64,000 bases of DNA, taken from positions 1-64,000 of the forward strand of contig CAMZDG010000017.1 of NCBI GenBank assembly GCA_947305245.1. Direction: 5' to 3'. The DNA is from an uncultured Lachnospiraceae bacterium. GTDB taxonomy: Bacteria; Bacillota; Clostridia; Lachnospirales; Lachnospiraceae. Positions 7,872-16,458 of this stretch are shown piece after piece (position 1 is the stretch's first letter; the number at the start of each line of letters is the position of its first letter). Both the position numbers and the translations under genes were made by a program. The notes under the pieces were generated by a model. The model was given only the letters and a program-made list of their open reading frames with translations. It made no database searches and was not told where the DNA came from.

Positions 7872-8927
7872 ATGAAGGGTATCACGATCGTCCTGCCGTC
7901 CCTGGATCCGGACGAAAAATTGAATATGGTCGTACGGGGCCTTTTGGCGGAGGGCTTTGAGGACATTGTGATCGTGGACGATGGCAGTGACGAAGCGCAC
8001 AAGGCACCCTTTGAGGAGGCTGCGCAGCATCCGGAAGTGACCATTTTAACCCATGAGGTAAATCGGGGCAAAGGCCGCGCACTGAAGACCGCATTTTCCT
8101 ATGTTGTGGAGCATCGCAGCGACATTCTCGGCGTCGTGACGGTGGATGGCGACAATCAGCACCTGCCCAAGGACATTAAGGCCTGTGCGGAGAAGATGGC
8201 TCAGACGGGTGAAATGGTTTTCGGATGCAGAAATTTTAAGCTGCCGAACGTTCCGAAACATAATCGTATGGGAAATCAGATCACTAGCACCGTGCTCAGA
8301 CTGTTTTGCGGCATCAAGCTCTCCGACACGCAGACGGGACTGCGCGCCATTCCCTTTCAGCATCTGCAGTTGATGACGCAGGTGAAGGGGGAGCGCTTTG
8401 AATATGAGACGGAGATGATCTTTGCGCTGAAGCGGGAAGGGATCCCGTTCCATGAGGTTTTGATCGATACCGTTTACATTGAGGAGAATAAGTCCACGCA
8501 TTTTCATCCCGTGCGGGATTCCTTTCGGATCTACAGCATGATCCTTGGATTCATCTTTAGCTCGGCAACTTCCTGTTTTGTGGATTATCTGATCTTTACC
8601 ATTTTGGTCTTCTTCCTGGAAGATAAAATGACGAGATGGATGAAGCTGCTGTTCGCCGTTTTCCCGGCGAGGGCGGTCTCCTCCATGGTGAATTATACTT
8701 TGAACCGTAAGGCCGTATTCCGCAGCGAAGCACCTGTAAAGCAGACGATCGTGCGGTATTATGCGCTTTGCGTGGTGCAGACTGCCTGTTCCTACGGCAT
8801 GGTATTCCTGCTCAGTACCCTTCTTGACGCAGGATCCTTCTTGGAGGTCTGGCTGAAGGTGATCGTCGACGTATTCCTGTTTATGATCAGCTTTAGAATC
8901 CAGCAGCGCTGGGTGTTCCGGACGTAA
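7872..8927 (+). CDS. Fused GT2 glycosyltransferase-GtrA flippase-like membrane protein
   Basis: 351 residues. Residues 1-210 are a GT2 (DPM1-like) glycosyltransferase with the nucleotide-binding VDDGS (D36, D37) and metal-binding DGD (92-94). Residues about 216-351 hold four hydrophobic helices matching GtrA, the small membrane family that moves or modifies polyprenyl-linked sugars. The fusion is common in Firmicutes and suggests synthesis of a polyprenyl-phosphate sugar coupled to its membrane handling. The start follows AAAGGAAAA. It is the first gene of an operon with the phosphodiester-glycosidase-like protein and a membrane protein, so a surface glycan role is likely. Confidence 0.93.
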   Translation: MKGITIVLPSLDPDEKLNMVVRGLLAEGFEDIVIVDDGSDEAHKAPFEEAAQHPEVTILTHEVNRGKGRALKTAFSYVVEHRSDILGVVTVDGDNQHLPKDIKACAEKMAQTGEMVFGCRNFKLPNVPKHNRMGNQITSTVLRLFCGIKLSDTQTGLRAIPFQHLQLMTQVKGERFEYETEMIFALKREGIPFHEVLIDTVYIEENKSTHFHPVRDSFRIYSMILGFIFSSATSCFVDYLIFTILVFFLEDKMTRWMKLLFAVFPARAVSSMVNYTLNRKAVFRSEAPVKQTIVRYYALCVVQTACSYGMVFLLSTLLDAGSFLEVWLKVIVDVFLFMISFRIQQRWVFRT

Positions 8928-8989
8928 TGCTTTGGTAAATTTACCTTTGAGGTAAAATTAAATATTTCGCCTTGCGCGAGAGGAGTTTT

Positions 8990-10090
8990 ATGAAAGTAAG
9001 AAAAGTACTGCTGCGCGTCCTTCTGGTGATCGTGACGTTCCTTGTCATCACCTTTGCGGGCGCAAACTATACGCTCTACACCATCTGTCACGGACCGTCC
9101 GACACGGCCCGGGATCTTTTTGTGTCTACCATTCTGGAGACCGGGGCCTTAAAGTTCTTGGCCTCTTGGTATTTTTCCGAGGAAGAGATCCTCGCGATCA
9201 CCAACCGAAATGCCATGGCGCTGACCACGGAGGAAGTCAATACGGACCTTATCGTGATTAAGGCTGAGGACGATGGGACGGGGGAAACGGACCTGACGGA
9301 GGAAGAGGAATTTGACTTTGACGAAAACGGCATCGCCATCATTGAACTGACGGGCCGCGCATATATGGCCAAGCTTATGATCGTGAAGGATCCTTCCCAG
9401 GTGAAATTATCCACCATCTATCCCTGGTCGGACATGAATCACAGCAAGAGCGGCGTGACGCTGGAGGAGCTTGTGAAAAAGACGGATGCCGTTGCCGGGA
9501 TCAACGGCGGGGAATATTTCTCCCAAGGCAACTGGGGAGGCCGTCCCAAGGGCATCACGGTGTGTGAGGGAGAGCTTCAGTACAACGACCCCAAGAAGGG
9601 GGACGTCATGGTGGGCTTTAACGAGGATGACATCCTTGTGATCAAGGACGTCGGCGGAATGTCGGCGAAGAAGGTGGAGCAGATGATCGCGGACGAGAGG
9701 ATCCGTGACGCCGTCAGCTTCAAGGATGAGGAGAATGGTGACAGCAATCATTTCACCAAGCTGATCATCAACGGGAATTCGAGACAGATCAGCGGTAACG
9801 GAAGCGGTGCCAATCCCCGCACGGCCATCGGACAGCGGGCGGACGGCATGGTACTTCTCCTCGTGACGGATGGAAGAGGCGCGTCGGGACACTTGGGCGC
9901 GACGGCAGCGGATCTGCTTGCCATCATGGAAGAGTACGGCGCCGTGAATGCCGCAAACCTGGATGGAGGAAGCTCCTCCGCCATGTACTATAATGACCAT
10001 TATGAGATGACCAGCGTGACACTGTATTATTCTACGGCTTCCTGGAAGTTGCCCACGGGCTTCGTGGTGACGAGAAAGGGGGCGAAATAA
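8990..10090 (+). CDS. Phosphodiester glycosidase (NAGPA)-domain exoprotein
   Basis: 366 residues with an N-terminal signal anchor (residues 4-25), then a short acidic linker and a NAGPA/DUF2233 domain from about 120 to the end. Family hallmarks are visible: AVAGINGGEYF, NPRTAIGQ, and the conserved LLLVTDGRG with NLDGGSSSAMYYN near the C terminus. Proteins with this domain remove a GlcNAc-1-phosphate type cap or cleave sugar phosphodiesters, in bacteria often on teichoic-acid-like or exopolysaccharide polymers. ATG 8990 follows GAGAGGAG, 18 bp after the first in-frame start. The stop codon overlaps the next start (TAATG). Confidence 0.9.
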   Translation: MKVRKVLLRVLLVIVTFLVITFAGANYTLYTICHGPSDTARDLFVSTILETGALKFLASWYFSEEEILAITNRNAMALTTEEVNTDLIVIKAEDDGTGETDLTEEEEFDFDENGIAIIELTGRAYMAKLMIVKDPSQVKLSTIYPWSDMNHSKSGVTLEELVKKTDAVAGINGGEYFSQGNWGGRPKGITVCEGELQYNDPKKGDVMVGFNEDDILVIKDVGGMSAKKVEQMIADERIRDAVSFKDEENGDSNHFTKLIINGNSRQISGNGSGANPRTAIGQRADGMVLLLVTDGRGASGHLGATAADLLAIMEEYGAVNAANLDGGSSSAMYYNDHYEMTSVTLYYSTASWKLPTGFVVTRKGAK

Positions 10091-11268
10091 TGGCAATGGA
10101 TCAGTCAAAAAAAGTAACCGCCCGGAATGCGCAGGCAAAGTCCAAAAAGAGATTCCCGCTGTTTTGGGTGCTTTATGCACTTTTTGTGATCGCCATGATC
10201 GTCTTTTGGATCAGGGCAGTGGATTACGTGAAAAATAGCCTTGTGCGCTATGAAGAAAGTCAGCCCGTGAATGCCATGGAGGGCATTATCTCGGAGCTCT
10301 TAAAACAGGGCCTGGAATCCTACGTGAAATTGGATGGAGAGATGTCCCGCTTTGATTCGCAGGAGGACTTCGCCAGAGAGGCCCAGAAGCTCGTTAGCGG
10401 CAAGATCTTGGATTATGACCTGGCTAAGGGCATTCAGGACCCTTCTGCGCCAAAATACGAGCTTCTGGCGGATGGTGAGGCCGTTGGGTACGTGATCCTA
10501 AAAGAGACGTCCTCGGAATCGTTCTTTTTGAACCTTCTGACCATCAGCGAGTGGGGGCTGGATCAGGTGGAGATGCAGTCCGTGAAGGGGGAGGAGGCCG
10601 TGGAGGTCACTGTCCCGGACGCTTATCAGGTAAAGATCAACGGGATCCCCATGGACGAGCGTGAGCTTCAGCCCGAAACAGAGACCTCCGAGGAGTTTGC
10701 CTACGCCTCGGCTTACGTGGAAATCCCGAGCTTTGTGACCTACCGCGCGGAGGGAATGCTGAATGCGCCGACGGTGGAGGTCTTTGATCAAAATGGTAAT
10801 CCCGTCGCCGCCAAGGTGACCGTCAAAGGGCATCTGACCAGCGCCTCCCTCAAGGAGTTTGCCGAGAGTGAAATGCCGGAAGAGCTTCGCAAGATGGTGC
10901 TAGAACATACCGAACGCTATACCAATTTCTTTTCCGTGGATCTGCCAGGATGCCGCGGAAGCGTGAATCCCATCAAGGACATGTTCCCGGCGGATTCCTA
11001 TTATCTCGAATTGGCGGACACGTACCGGCGCGAGGACATGTGGATGTACAGCTCTCATGACGCACCCGTTTTCCGAAATGAGCGGGTGGATCACTATATC
11101 CGTTATAGTGACGATTTCTTCTCCTGTGAAGTGTATTTTGACAAGGACATGCTCCTGCACAAGACGGGCAAGGTCAAGGTGGATACCACCAATTTCCGCC
11201 TGTATTACGGGCTTTTGGACGGAGAGTGGAAGATCCTCGACATGGTGACGCTTTTGGGGAACGAATAG
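10090..11268 (+). CDS. Single-pass membrane protein with large extracellular domain, unknown
   Basis: 392 residues. A basic N-terminal tail (1-24) and one transmembrane helix (LFWVLYALFVIAMIVFWI) precede a long soluble domain facing outside. This contains a mid-region of beta strands (about 150-250, with repeated VEV and VKI strands) and a C-terminal part that looks like an NTF2-like fold (about 270-390, ending LLDGEWKILDMVTLLG). No named family is recognised with confidence. The start overlaps the stop of the phosphodiester glycosidase gene by one base, implying translational coupling and a shared envelope function. Confidence 0.85.
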   Translation: MAMDQSKKVTARNAQAKSKKRFPLFWVLYALFVIAMIVFWIRAVDYVKNSLVRYEESQPVNAMEGIISELLKQGLESYVKLDGEMSRFDSQEDFAREAQKLVSGKILDYDLAKGIQDPSAPKYELLADGEAVGYVILKETSSESFFLNLLTISEWGLDQVEMQSVKGEEAVEVTVPDAYQVKINGIPMDERELQPETETSEEFAYASAYVEIPSFVTYRAEGMLNAPTVEVFDQNGNPVAAKVTVKGHLTSASLKEFAESEMPEELRKMVLEHTERYTNFFSVDLPGCRGSVNPIKDMFPADSYYLELADTYRREDMWMYSSHDAPVFRNERVDHYIRYSDDFFSCEVYFDKDMLLHKTGKVKVDTTNFRLYYGLLDGEWKILDMVTLLGNE

Positions 11269-11325
11269 CATGCATATTTCTTGACGTTTTGACGCATACT
11301 GTGCAAAAAGCATGGAGGTGTTGAA

Positions 11326-11766
11326 ATGGAACAAGTCAGAGAGCATACCGTGGAACTTTTGAAAGAATGCAGCGCCGGGTGCCAGATGGCACAAAAAAGC
11401 GTAAAGCAGGTGCGTGAGTTCGTCACGGACGAAAAGTTAAGTGATTTACTGGAATCCTACGGGGAAAAGCATTCCTCCCTGGAGAGGGAAGTGGCTTCGA
11501 TGCTTGGAAGCTATGGAATGAGCGAGGAGAAGCCTCCCGTGATGGCCGAGGTTGGAGCCTGGATGAACGTGGAGATGGGCATGCTCTTGCATCCCAATAA
11601 CCGCGAGGCGGCAAAGAAGATGATGGACGGCTGCAATATGGGCATCCAGTCCGTCAGTGAGTACGTGAACCGCTATCCGGACGCAGAGGAGAAGGCGCAT
11701 GATCTCGCAAAACGCCTGATCAAGGTCGAAGAGGATTTCATGGAGGAAATGAAGGCGTTCGTCTAG
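11326..11766 (+). CDS. Ferritin-like four-helix-bundle protein (DUF2383-like)
   Basis: 146 residues, all helical by composition, with Met, Glu and His scattered through four amphipathic segments, resembling DUF2383-type ferritin-like bundles (inter-helix pattern HTVELLKECSAGCQMAQKSV, then MNVEMGMLLHPNNREAAKKMMDGCNMG). I do not see a full set of ExxH iron ligands, so metal binding is unproven. ATG 11326 follows ATGGAGGTG. It lies 57 bp after the membrane-protein gene and could be in the same transcript or have its own promoter (a TTGACG is present at 11281). Confidence 0.7.
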   Translation: MEQVREHTVELLKECSAGCQMAQKSVKQVREFVTDEKLSDLLESYGEKHSSLEREVASMLGSYGMSEEKPPVMAEVGAWMNVEMGMLLHPNNREAAKKMMDGCNMGIQSVSEYVNRYPDAEEKAHDLAKRLIKVEEDFMEEMKAFV

Positions 11767-11822
11767 AAAATGCCTCCTTGACGCGAAAATCGCGCTTAAG
11801 GGCATATTCCTGCGACTCCTGA

Positions 11823-11862
11823 CATAAGAATCATTGAGTGACGCTTCGAGGTGATTCTTATG
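11823..11862 (+). promoter_or_regulatory. Perfect inverted repeat enclosing the tspO ribosome site and start codon
   Basis: CATAAGAATCA (11823-11833) and TGATTCTTATG (11852-11862) are perfectly complementary across an 18-nt loop. The right arm contains the ATG start of tspO, and the loop holds most of the GAGGTGAT ribosome site. In RNA this stem would hide the start codon; in DNA it could be an operator. Either gives a testable control point. Confidence 0.6.
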
Positions 11863-12339
11863 AAGTTTCAGTGGAAAGCATTGGCCGTATGCATTGCATC
11901 GGCTTTGGGAACGGGATTTTTATCCTCCCTGTTCGCCGTGACAATACGAGAGAAATATGCCCAGCTGTATCAGCCGCCTTTGGCGCCTCCCGGCTGGGTT
12001 TTTCCTGTTGTATGGACTGTTTTATACCTACTCATGGGCCTTGCGGCCTTTTTGGTCTGTGTTTCGGAAGAGGCGCCGCAGGATGAAAAGAAGCAGGCGC
12101 TGATCCTTTATGGCGTTCAGCTCTTTTTCAATTTCGGCTGGCCGATCCTCTTTTTCCGCTGGAATGCGTATCTTCCGGCGTTCCTTTGGCTGGTCGTTTT
12201 GTGGATCCTGGTCTTTGTAACGCTTAAGCGCTTTGATGCGATCGACGAGCTCGCAGGAAAGCTGATGGTCCCGTATCTGCTCTGGCTGACCTTCGCCGCT
12301 TACTTAAATCTTTCCATCGCACTGTATTATCTCCCGTAA
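11860..12339 (+). CDS. tspO: TspO/MBR family membrane protein
   Basis: 159 residues with five hydrophobic helices, the usual size of the tryptophan-rich sensory/translocator family. The conserved loop PPLAPPGWVFPVVWTVLYLLMG (about 38-59) and the FNFGWPILFF segment are diagnostic. ATG 11860 follows GAGGTGAT; the upstream GTG at 11851 is less likely. Members bind porphyrins, and in bacteria act in tetrapyrrole handling or stress signalling. It stands alone between a helical-bundle gene and cysK, with its start inside a hairpin. Confidence 0.93.
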   Translation: MKFQWKALAVCIASALGTGFLSSLFAVTIREKYAQLYQPPLAPPGWVFPVVWTVLYLLMGLAAFLVCVSEEAPQDEKKQALILYGVQLFFNFGWPILFFRWNAYLPAFLWLVVLWILVFVTLKRFDAIDELAGKLMVPYLLWLTFAAYLNLSIALYYLP

Positions 12340-12430
12340 AGGCACAAATTACAGATTTTACTGGCATATTCTCACAAGATATGGTATACTTGACCTGTCG
12401 TGAAATTGACGGATTTAGGAGGCAAATACC

Positions 12431-13333
12431 ATGTATTATACCAACGTGTTGGACCTGATCGGAAACACGCCGTTACTTAGCTTAGAGCAGACGACGGGAT
12501 TCCAGATTTATGCAAAAGCGGAGTTTTTGAATCCCGGCGGAAGCATCAAGGACCGCATCGCACTGAACATGATCGAGGACGCAGAGAAATCAGGCAAATT
12601 AAAGCCCGGAATGACCATCATAGAGCCCACCTCGGGGAATACGGGCATCGGTCTTGCGCTTTGCGGCGTTCGTAAGGGCTATAAAGTGATCATCGTCATG
12701 CCAGAGAACATGAGCGAGGAGAGAAAAAAGATCATTCATGCGCTGGGCGCGGAACTAGTGCTTACGGATCCCAAGCTTAGCATTGACGGAAGCGTAAAGA
12801 AGGCACTTGAACTAGCTTCCTCATCGGAGGAATACTTTGTTCCCCAGCAGTTTCAGAACCCCGCAAACCCCGACATGCATTATCGCACGACGGCGAGAGA
12901 GATCGCGGAGCAGCTTGGAAAGAAGGTTGACGTCTTTGTTTCCGGCATTGGAAGCGGCGGTACGCTGCAGGGCATTGCGCAGTATTTGTTAGAGCTGAAT
13001 CCTGACATGAAGGTGGTTGCGGTAGAACCTAAGAACGTAAGCGCGCTTCTTGGGGATGAGCCCGGATTGCATCAGATCCAGGGCATCGGCGACGGATTCA
13101 TTCCTGATATTTTGGATACGAAGATCATCACGGACATCGTCGAAGTGAGTGATGAGGATGCCATCAACACTGCGAGAGAGCTTGCCAGGGTGCAGGGACT
13201 TTTGGTGGGTACCTCTTCCGGAGCAAATGTCTGGGCAGCGAAGCTGATGGCGGAAAAATATGGCAAGGAAAAAGTGATCGCCACGGTGCTGGCGGACCGC
13301 GCAGAGAGGTATTTCAGCACTGCACTGATCTAA
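12431..13333 (+). CDS. cysK: Cysteine synthase A (O-acetylserine sulfhydrylase)
   Basis: 300-residue PLP enzyme making cysteine from O-acetylserine and sulfide. The PLP lysine is K40 in GGSIKDR. The substrate loop TSGNTG is at 67-72, the phosphate-binding GSGGT near 175, and GTSSGAN near 260. Length is normal for CysK. The start follows GGAGGCAAATACC. A TATACT -10 element is at 12385-12390 with a weak -35. No CysE (serine acetyltransferase) is adjacent. A terminator follows at 13399. Confidence 0.96.
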   Translation: MYYTNVLDLIGNTPLLSLEQTTGFQIYAKAEFLNPGGSIKDRIALNMIEDAEKSGKLKPGMTIIEPTSGNTGIGLALCGVRKGYKVIIVMPENMSEERKKIIHALGAELVLTDPKLSIDGSVKKALELASSSEEYFVPQQFQNPANPDMHYRTTAREIAEQLGKKVDVFVSGIGSGGTLQGIAQYLLELNPDMKVVAVEPKNVSALLGDEPGLHQIQGIGDGFIPDILDTKIITDIVEVSDEDAINTARELARVQGLLVGTSSGANVWAAKLMAEKYGKEKVIATVLADRAERYFSTALI

Positions 13334-13398
13334 AAAACGCAAAATTTTCATGAAAACGGGTGGGAGAATCTCTCCAAAACGCAGTCAGATCAAGGGAA

Positions 13399-13427
13399 GA
13401 AGAGCCATGCAGGGCTCTTCTTTTTTT
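13399..13427 (+). terminator. Terminator of cysK
   Basis: GAAGAGCC (13399-13406) pairs with GGCTCTTC (13413-13420), followed by seven T. Confidence 0.9.
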
Positions 13428-14110
13428 GTGCAGAAAAAGACGGAAAAAATGGAGTCCTGGGAGAACTGAGTGATCGAAAAAATAAAATAACGAGAGATAT
13501 GATCCCAAAAATCGCTCAAATTTTGAAAAAATGGAGTCAGAAAAGTGAACTGGGATTTCGCAGAAGACAATAAATAACACACATCATTAAAATTTTCGAG
13601 CCTTTCAAAAATGATTTAAATACGTATGATATAAAAACGATAATAATTTTAAAATTACAGAAAATAACGTGCGAAAAGCAGAAACGTCAATCTCATGGTC
13701 CTAAAATGTCACACAAACTGTCATGCGTGTTGTCATGCCTAGGAAAGCTTGTAAAATAAGGATTTTTCAAAATGCTATATCGTAATAACGATAATTTGAA
13801 TACGACAATACAAAAACCAATAAAGTCAAAAACCGCATGTTGTTTTAAAAATGGCCGAAACTAACCTTTCTGGTCAACATCGAATTTTGCTTAAAAACAG
13901 GCGTTTTTTAGGCTTTTTTGACTTTGGAGGGGAGGATTTGGCATCCAGGAAACAGAAAAAGAACGACTGATATCGAATGTGCATGCCGCTCGAGGGGCGG
14001 ATGAATGGTCAGGCAAACCTGTTTTCCGCCCTCAAAATTAAATAACAAATATTCTTTAATAATCAATTACACAAAAAGTAAGACAAATCACGGGGAAACC
14101 CCATAATTTC
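13428..14110. other. AT-rich geneless region with scattered short repeats and one GC-rich hairpin
   Basis: About 680 bp, clearly richer in A and T than its surroundings, with no open frame that looks coding. It holds TGTCA-containing repeats near 13708-13738 and one GC-rich hairpin at about 13993-14034, where GAGGGGCGGA faces TCCGCCCTC around an inner CAGG/CCTG stem. The hairpin could belong to an unrecognised small RNA. It does not match the tmRNA, SRP, 6S, RNase P or c-di-GMP riboswitch cores that I checked by eye. Confidence 0.5.
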
Positions 14111-14139
14111 TTGACAGTTTACACTATACAAGCTATAAT
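14111..14139 (+). promoter_or_regulatory. Consensus promoter of the cheX-like/cheY operon
   Basis: TTGACA (14111-14116), 17 bp, TATAAT (14134-14139): a perfect vegetative consensus 70 bp before the ATG. Confidence 0.9.
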
Positions 14140-14208
14140 TATAATGAATTTATTGTACAAATATTCCAAAATGCTGAAATGCTGGAAGAGAAGACTGGAG
14201 GAAGTTCT

Positions 14209-15081
14209 ATGGTAGAGAGCATTCTTGGTAATTATTTAATGGAAAGTGGCAGGATCACACAGCAGCAATTCCGGTCGGCCCTGGATAAGATGGATGCCGT
14301 CAGAGTTAAGCTTGGATTGATCGCAGTGTCGGAGGGATTCATGACTTTTGCGCAGGCAGAAGAGGTGAACCGCCTGCAGGCGATCTGTGACAAGAGATTT
14401 GGCGACATTGCCGTGGAGAAGGGATATTTGTCTGACGAGCAGGTTGGAAAGCTCCTGAAGCGTCAGGGAGATGCGTATCTTGCCTTTATCCAGGCGCTGG
14501 AGAATGATCATCTGATCACGATCGGAGAAGTCGCCAATATTCTGGAGGAGTTTAAGCAGAATAAATGCCTGACGAACACGGAGCTTGAGGACATCAAGAG
14601 CGATGACGTGGACAAGATCGTTGACGTTTTCCTTCCCGAAGAGGCCAAGGATTATGAAAAACTGATCGCGATCGCGATGAAGACCTTGATCCGTTTGGTG
14701 GATCGTCATGCCAGCATCGTGAAGTCAGAAGAGAAGGTGATGGATTGTTCCGGTCCCATGGCAGTGCAGAGGATGATCGGTGACAATGAGAAGTGGGTCA
14801 ATGGCCTGCGAGAGGTCGACGGAGCGCTTCTTACCGCTGCATGCTTCTTTGGTCAGGAAGATTTCGAGGAGATGGATGAGGATTCCCTGGATGCCGCTGC
14901 AGAGCTTTTGAACTGTATCAATGGCCTGTATGCTTCCTCCCTGAGCGGAAATCGGTTCCTGGAGCTGGTTCCTCCTGAATATGGTACGGATGGCGTTACT
15001 TATTCTGATCTGCCCGCACGCGTGATCACGATACAGATCGACGGTAAGCTCTGCGAGTTTGCCGCATTAAAACATAATTAA
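14209..15081 (+). CDS. CheX-like chemotaxis phosphatase with N-terminal MshEN/GspE-N-like repeats
   Basis: 290 residues. ATG 14209 follows GGAGGAAG; the in-frame ATG at 14179 has no ribosome site. Residues 1-75 contain two copies of the LGxxLxxxGxIxxxQ pattern seen in GspE/MshE N-terminal domains, which in some proteins bind c-di-GMP. Residues about 150-290 resemble CheX/CheC-type phosphatases, with the acidic helix EEMDEDSLDAAAELLNCING ending in the NxxxG pattern near 240. CheY follows 15 bp downstream, so dephosphorylation of that receiver is the natural inference. The family match is by pattern only. Confidence 0.75.
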   Translation: MVESILGNYLMESGRITQQQFRSALDKMDAVRVKLGLIAVSEGFMTFAQAEEVNRLQAICDKRFGDIAVEKGYLSDEQVGKLLKRQGDAYLAFIQALENDHLITIGEVANILEEFKQNKCLTNTELEDIKSDDVDKIVDVFLPEEAKDYEKLIAIAMKTLIRLVDRHASIVKSEEKVMDCSGPMAVQRMIGDNEKWVNGLREVDGALLTAACFFGQEDFEEMDEDSLDAAAELLNCINGLYASSLSGNRFLELVPPEYGTDGVTYSDLPARVITIQIDGKLCEFAALKHN

Positions 15082-15096
15082 GAGGGGGGAAGGATC

Positions 15097-15462
15097 ATGG
15101 CAGAAGTAAAGATTTTAATTGTAGACGATTCCAGAACCAGCAAGCGGATTTTGCGAAACCTCTTGGAAAGCCAGGGCTACGTCGTAGTGGCCGAAGCGGC
15201 AGACGGTGAAGAAGGCTACGCGAAGTACAAGGAAGTGAAACCGGATTTGGTTACCATGGACATCACGATGCCGAAGATGGACGGCATTGAATCACTGACT
15301 TTGATCAAGCAGTTTGATCCCGGCGCGAAGGTTGTGATGATCACTGCGGCCGGGCAGAAGGAAAAGATGGTGGAAGCGCTAAAGCGCGGCGCGGACGAGT
15401 TCATCACGAAGCCCTTCGATCCGGAGGAAGTCTCTTCCATCATCAAGCGTCTTACCACGTAA
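15097..15462 (+). CDS. cheY: CheY-type single-domain response regulator
   Basis: 121-residue stand-alone receiver. Acidic pocket D10/D11, phosphoacceptor D55 in VTMDITMPKMDG, conserved Thr/Ala at ITAAG and Lys in the FITKPF motif. The start follows GAGGGGGGAAGG. It carries no output domain, so it acts through protein contact. It is cotranscribed with the CheX-like protein, and a chemoreceptor gene lies 2 kb away, but no flagellar genes are in the window. Confidence 0.93.
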   Translation: MAEVKILIVDDSRTSKRILRNLLESQGYVVVAEAADGEEGYAKYKEVKPDLVTMDITMPKMDGIESLTLIKQFDPGAKVVMITAAGQKEKMVEALKRGADEFITKPFDPEEVSSIIKRLTT

Positions 15463-15481
15463 GCGAACAAGAATATCAATC

Positions 15482-15516
15482 AAAAAGGATATCTCCGCGG
15501 GGATATCCTTTTTTCA
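15482..15516 (+). terminator. Terminator between cheY and the convergent suf genes
   Basis: AAGGATATC and GATATCCTT around TCCGCGGG, followed by TTTTTT; A tracts on the other side make it potentially bidirectional. Confidence 0.88.
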
Positions 15517-15538
15517 TGTCTATTCGCTATGCCGGTGT

Positions 15539-16456
15539 CTATCGCAAAAATCCATTCACGATCTGTTCCTCGGCCTCGGCCTCCGTTAATCCTAAGGTCA
15601 TGAGCTTGGTGATCTGCTCGCCTGCGATCTTTCCGATGGCAGCCTCATGGATCAGGGCGGCCTCTAAGTGGTTCGCCGTGATCTTGGGAACGGCACCGAT
15701 CTTTGCATTGTCCATGATGATGGCATCGCATTCAGAGTGTCCGGCGCACTGGTTATTTCCGTTGATCTCCGAGAAAAAGAGCTGCGTGGAATCTTCCTTG
15801 GCAACGGAGCGGGAGATCAGGTTCGCGCTGGAGCCGGCTCCATTTAAGTCCACCTTGAAATAGGACTCGGCATTCTGCGAGCCGTGCGTCATCAGGCGCT
15901 CCGTGATCACGATCTTTGCGCCGTCTGCCAAAGCGGCGGAGGTGCGTCGCTTCGTGGAATCCACGCCGCGGATCTGAACGGTCTCCATTTCCATAAAGCT
16001 GTTCTCGCCGACCTCCACGACGGTCTCGGGATTCATGATGCGCTTTCCTTTTCCGTCGCCGCTTCCGTAGTGCTTTTCCACATAGCGGACGTGAGAATTC
16101 TTCCCGATGAAGAAGCTGTGGATGCCGTCATGCTTGCTCATTTCGTCGCCGCCGTTATGAATGCCGCAGCCGGCGATGATGGTCACGTCGCAGTCGTCTC
16201 CGACATAGAAATCATTATAAACCATTTCCGTGAGGCCGCTCTGGCTGAGCACCACCGGAATATGCACGCTTTCCTTCTTGGTGCCGGGCTTTATGATAAT
16301 GTCGATGCCCTGCTTGTCCTCCTTGGTCACGATGTCGATGTTGGCCGTCGTGTTTCGGGAAACGCTCTTGCCGTTTGCGCGGATGTTATATGCGCCTGCA
16401 GGAACCTCATGCAGCCCTGCAATTTCTTCCAGTAAAGTTTTCTGTATCTGATCCAT
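15539..16456 (-). CDS. SufB/SufD-family iron-sulfur scaffold (minimal SUF/SMS type)
   Basis: 305 residues, shorter than typical SufB (about 470). The beta-helix core is recognisable: NGGDEMSKHDGIHSFFIG, the conserved KHYGSGDGKG region, and C-terminal AALIHEAAIGKIAGEQ with the family histidine and glutamate. A cysteine lies in NNQCAGHSECD. ATG 16456 follows GAGGTG, two bases after the sufC stop; the GTG at 16465 is unlikely. With SufC it forms the two-gene minimal SUF-like system of anaerobes that assembles Fe-S clusters on a scaffold driven by the ATPase. No sufS or sufU is adjacent. Confidence 0.9.
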   Translation of the reverse strand: MDQIQKTLLEEIAGLHEVPAGAYNIRANGKSVSRNTTANIDIVTKEDKQGIDIIIKPGTKKESVHIPVVLSQSGLTEMVYNDFYVGDDCDVTIIAGCGIHNGGDEMSKHDGIHSFFIGKNSHVRYVEKHYGSGDGKGKRIMNPETVVEVGENSFMEMETVQIRGVDSTKRRTSAALADGAKIVITERLMTHGSQNAESYFKVDLNGAGSSANLISRSVAKEDSTQLFFSEINGNNQCAGHSECDAIIMDNAKIGAVPKITANHLEAALIHEAAIGKIAGEQITKLMTLGLTEAEAEEQIVNGFLR

Positions 16457-16458
16457 CG

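Noticed and set aside
13314..13582. Short minus-strand frames after cysK
   Set aside because: They cross the cysK terminator and an AT-rich tract, with no ribosome site.
13964..14040. Known riboswitch or stable RNA in the AT-rich gap
   Set aside because: No match by eye to c-di-GMP, SRP, 6S, tmRNA or RNase P cores.
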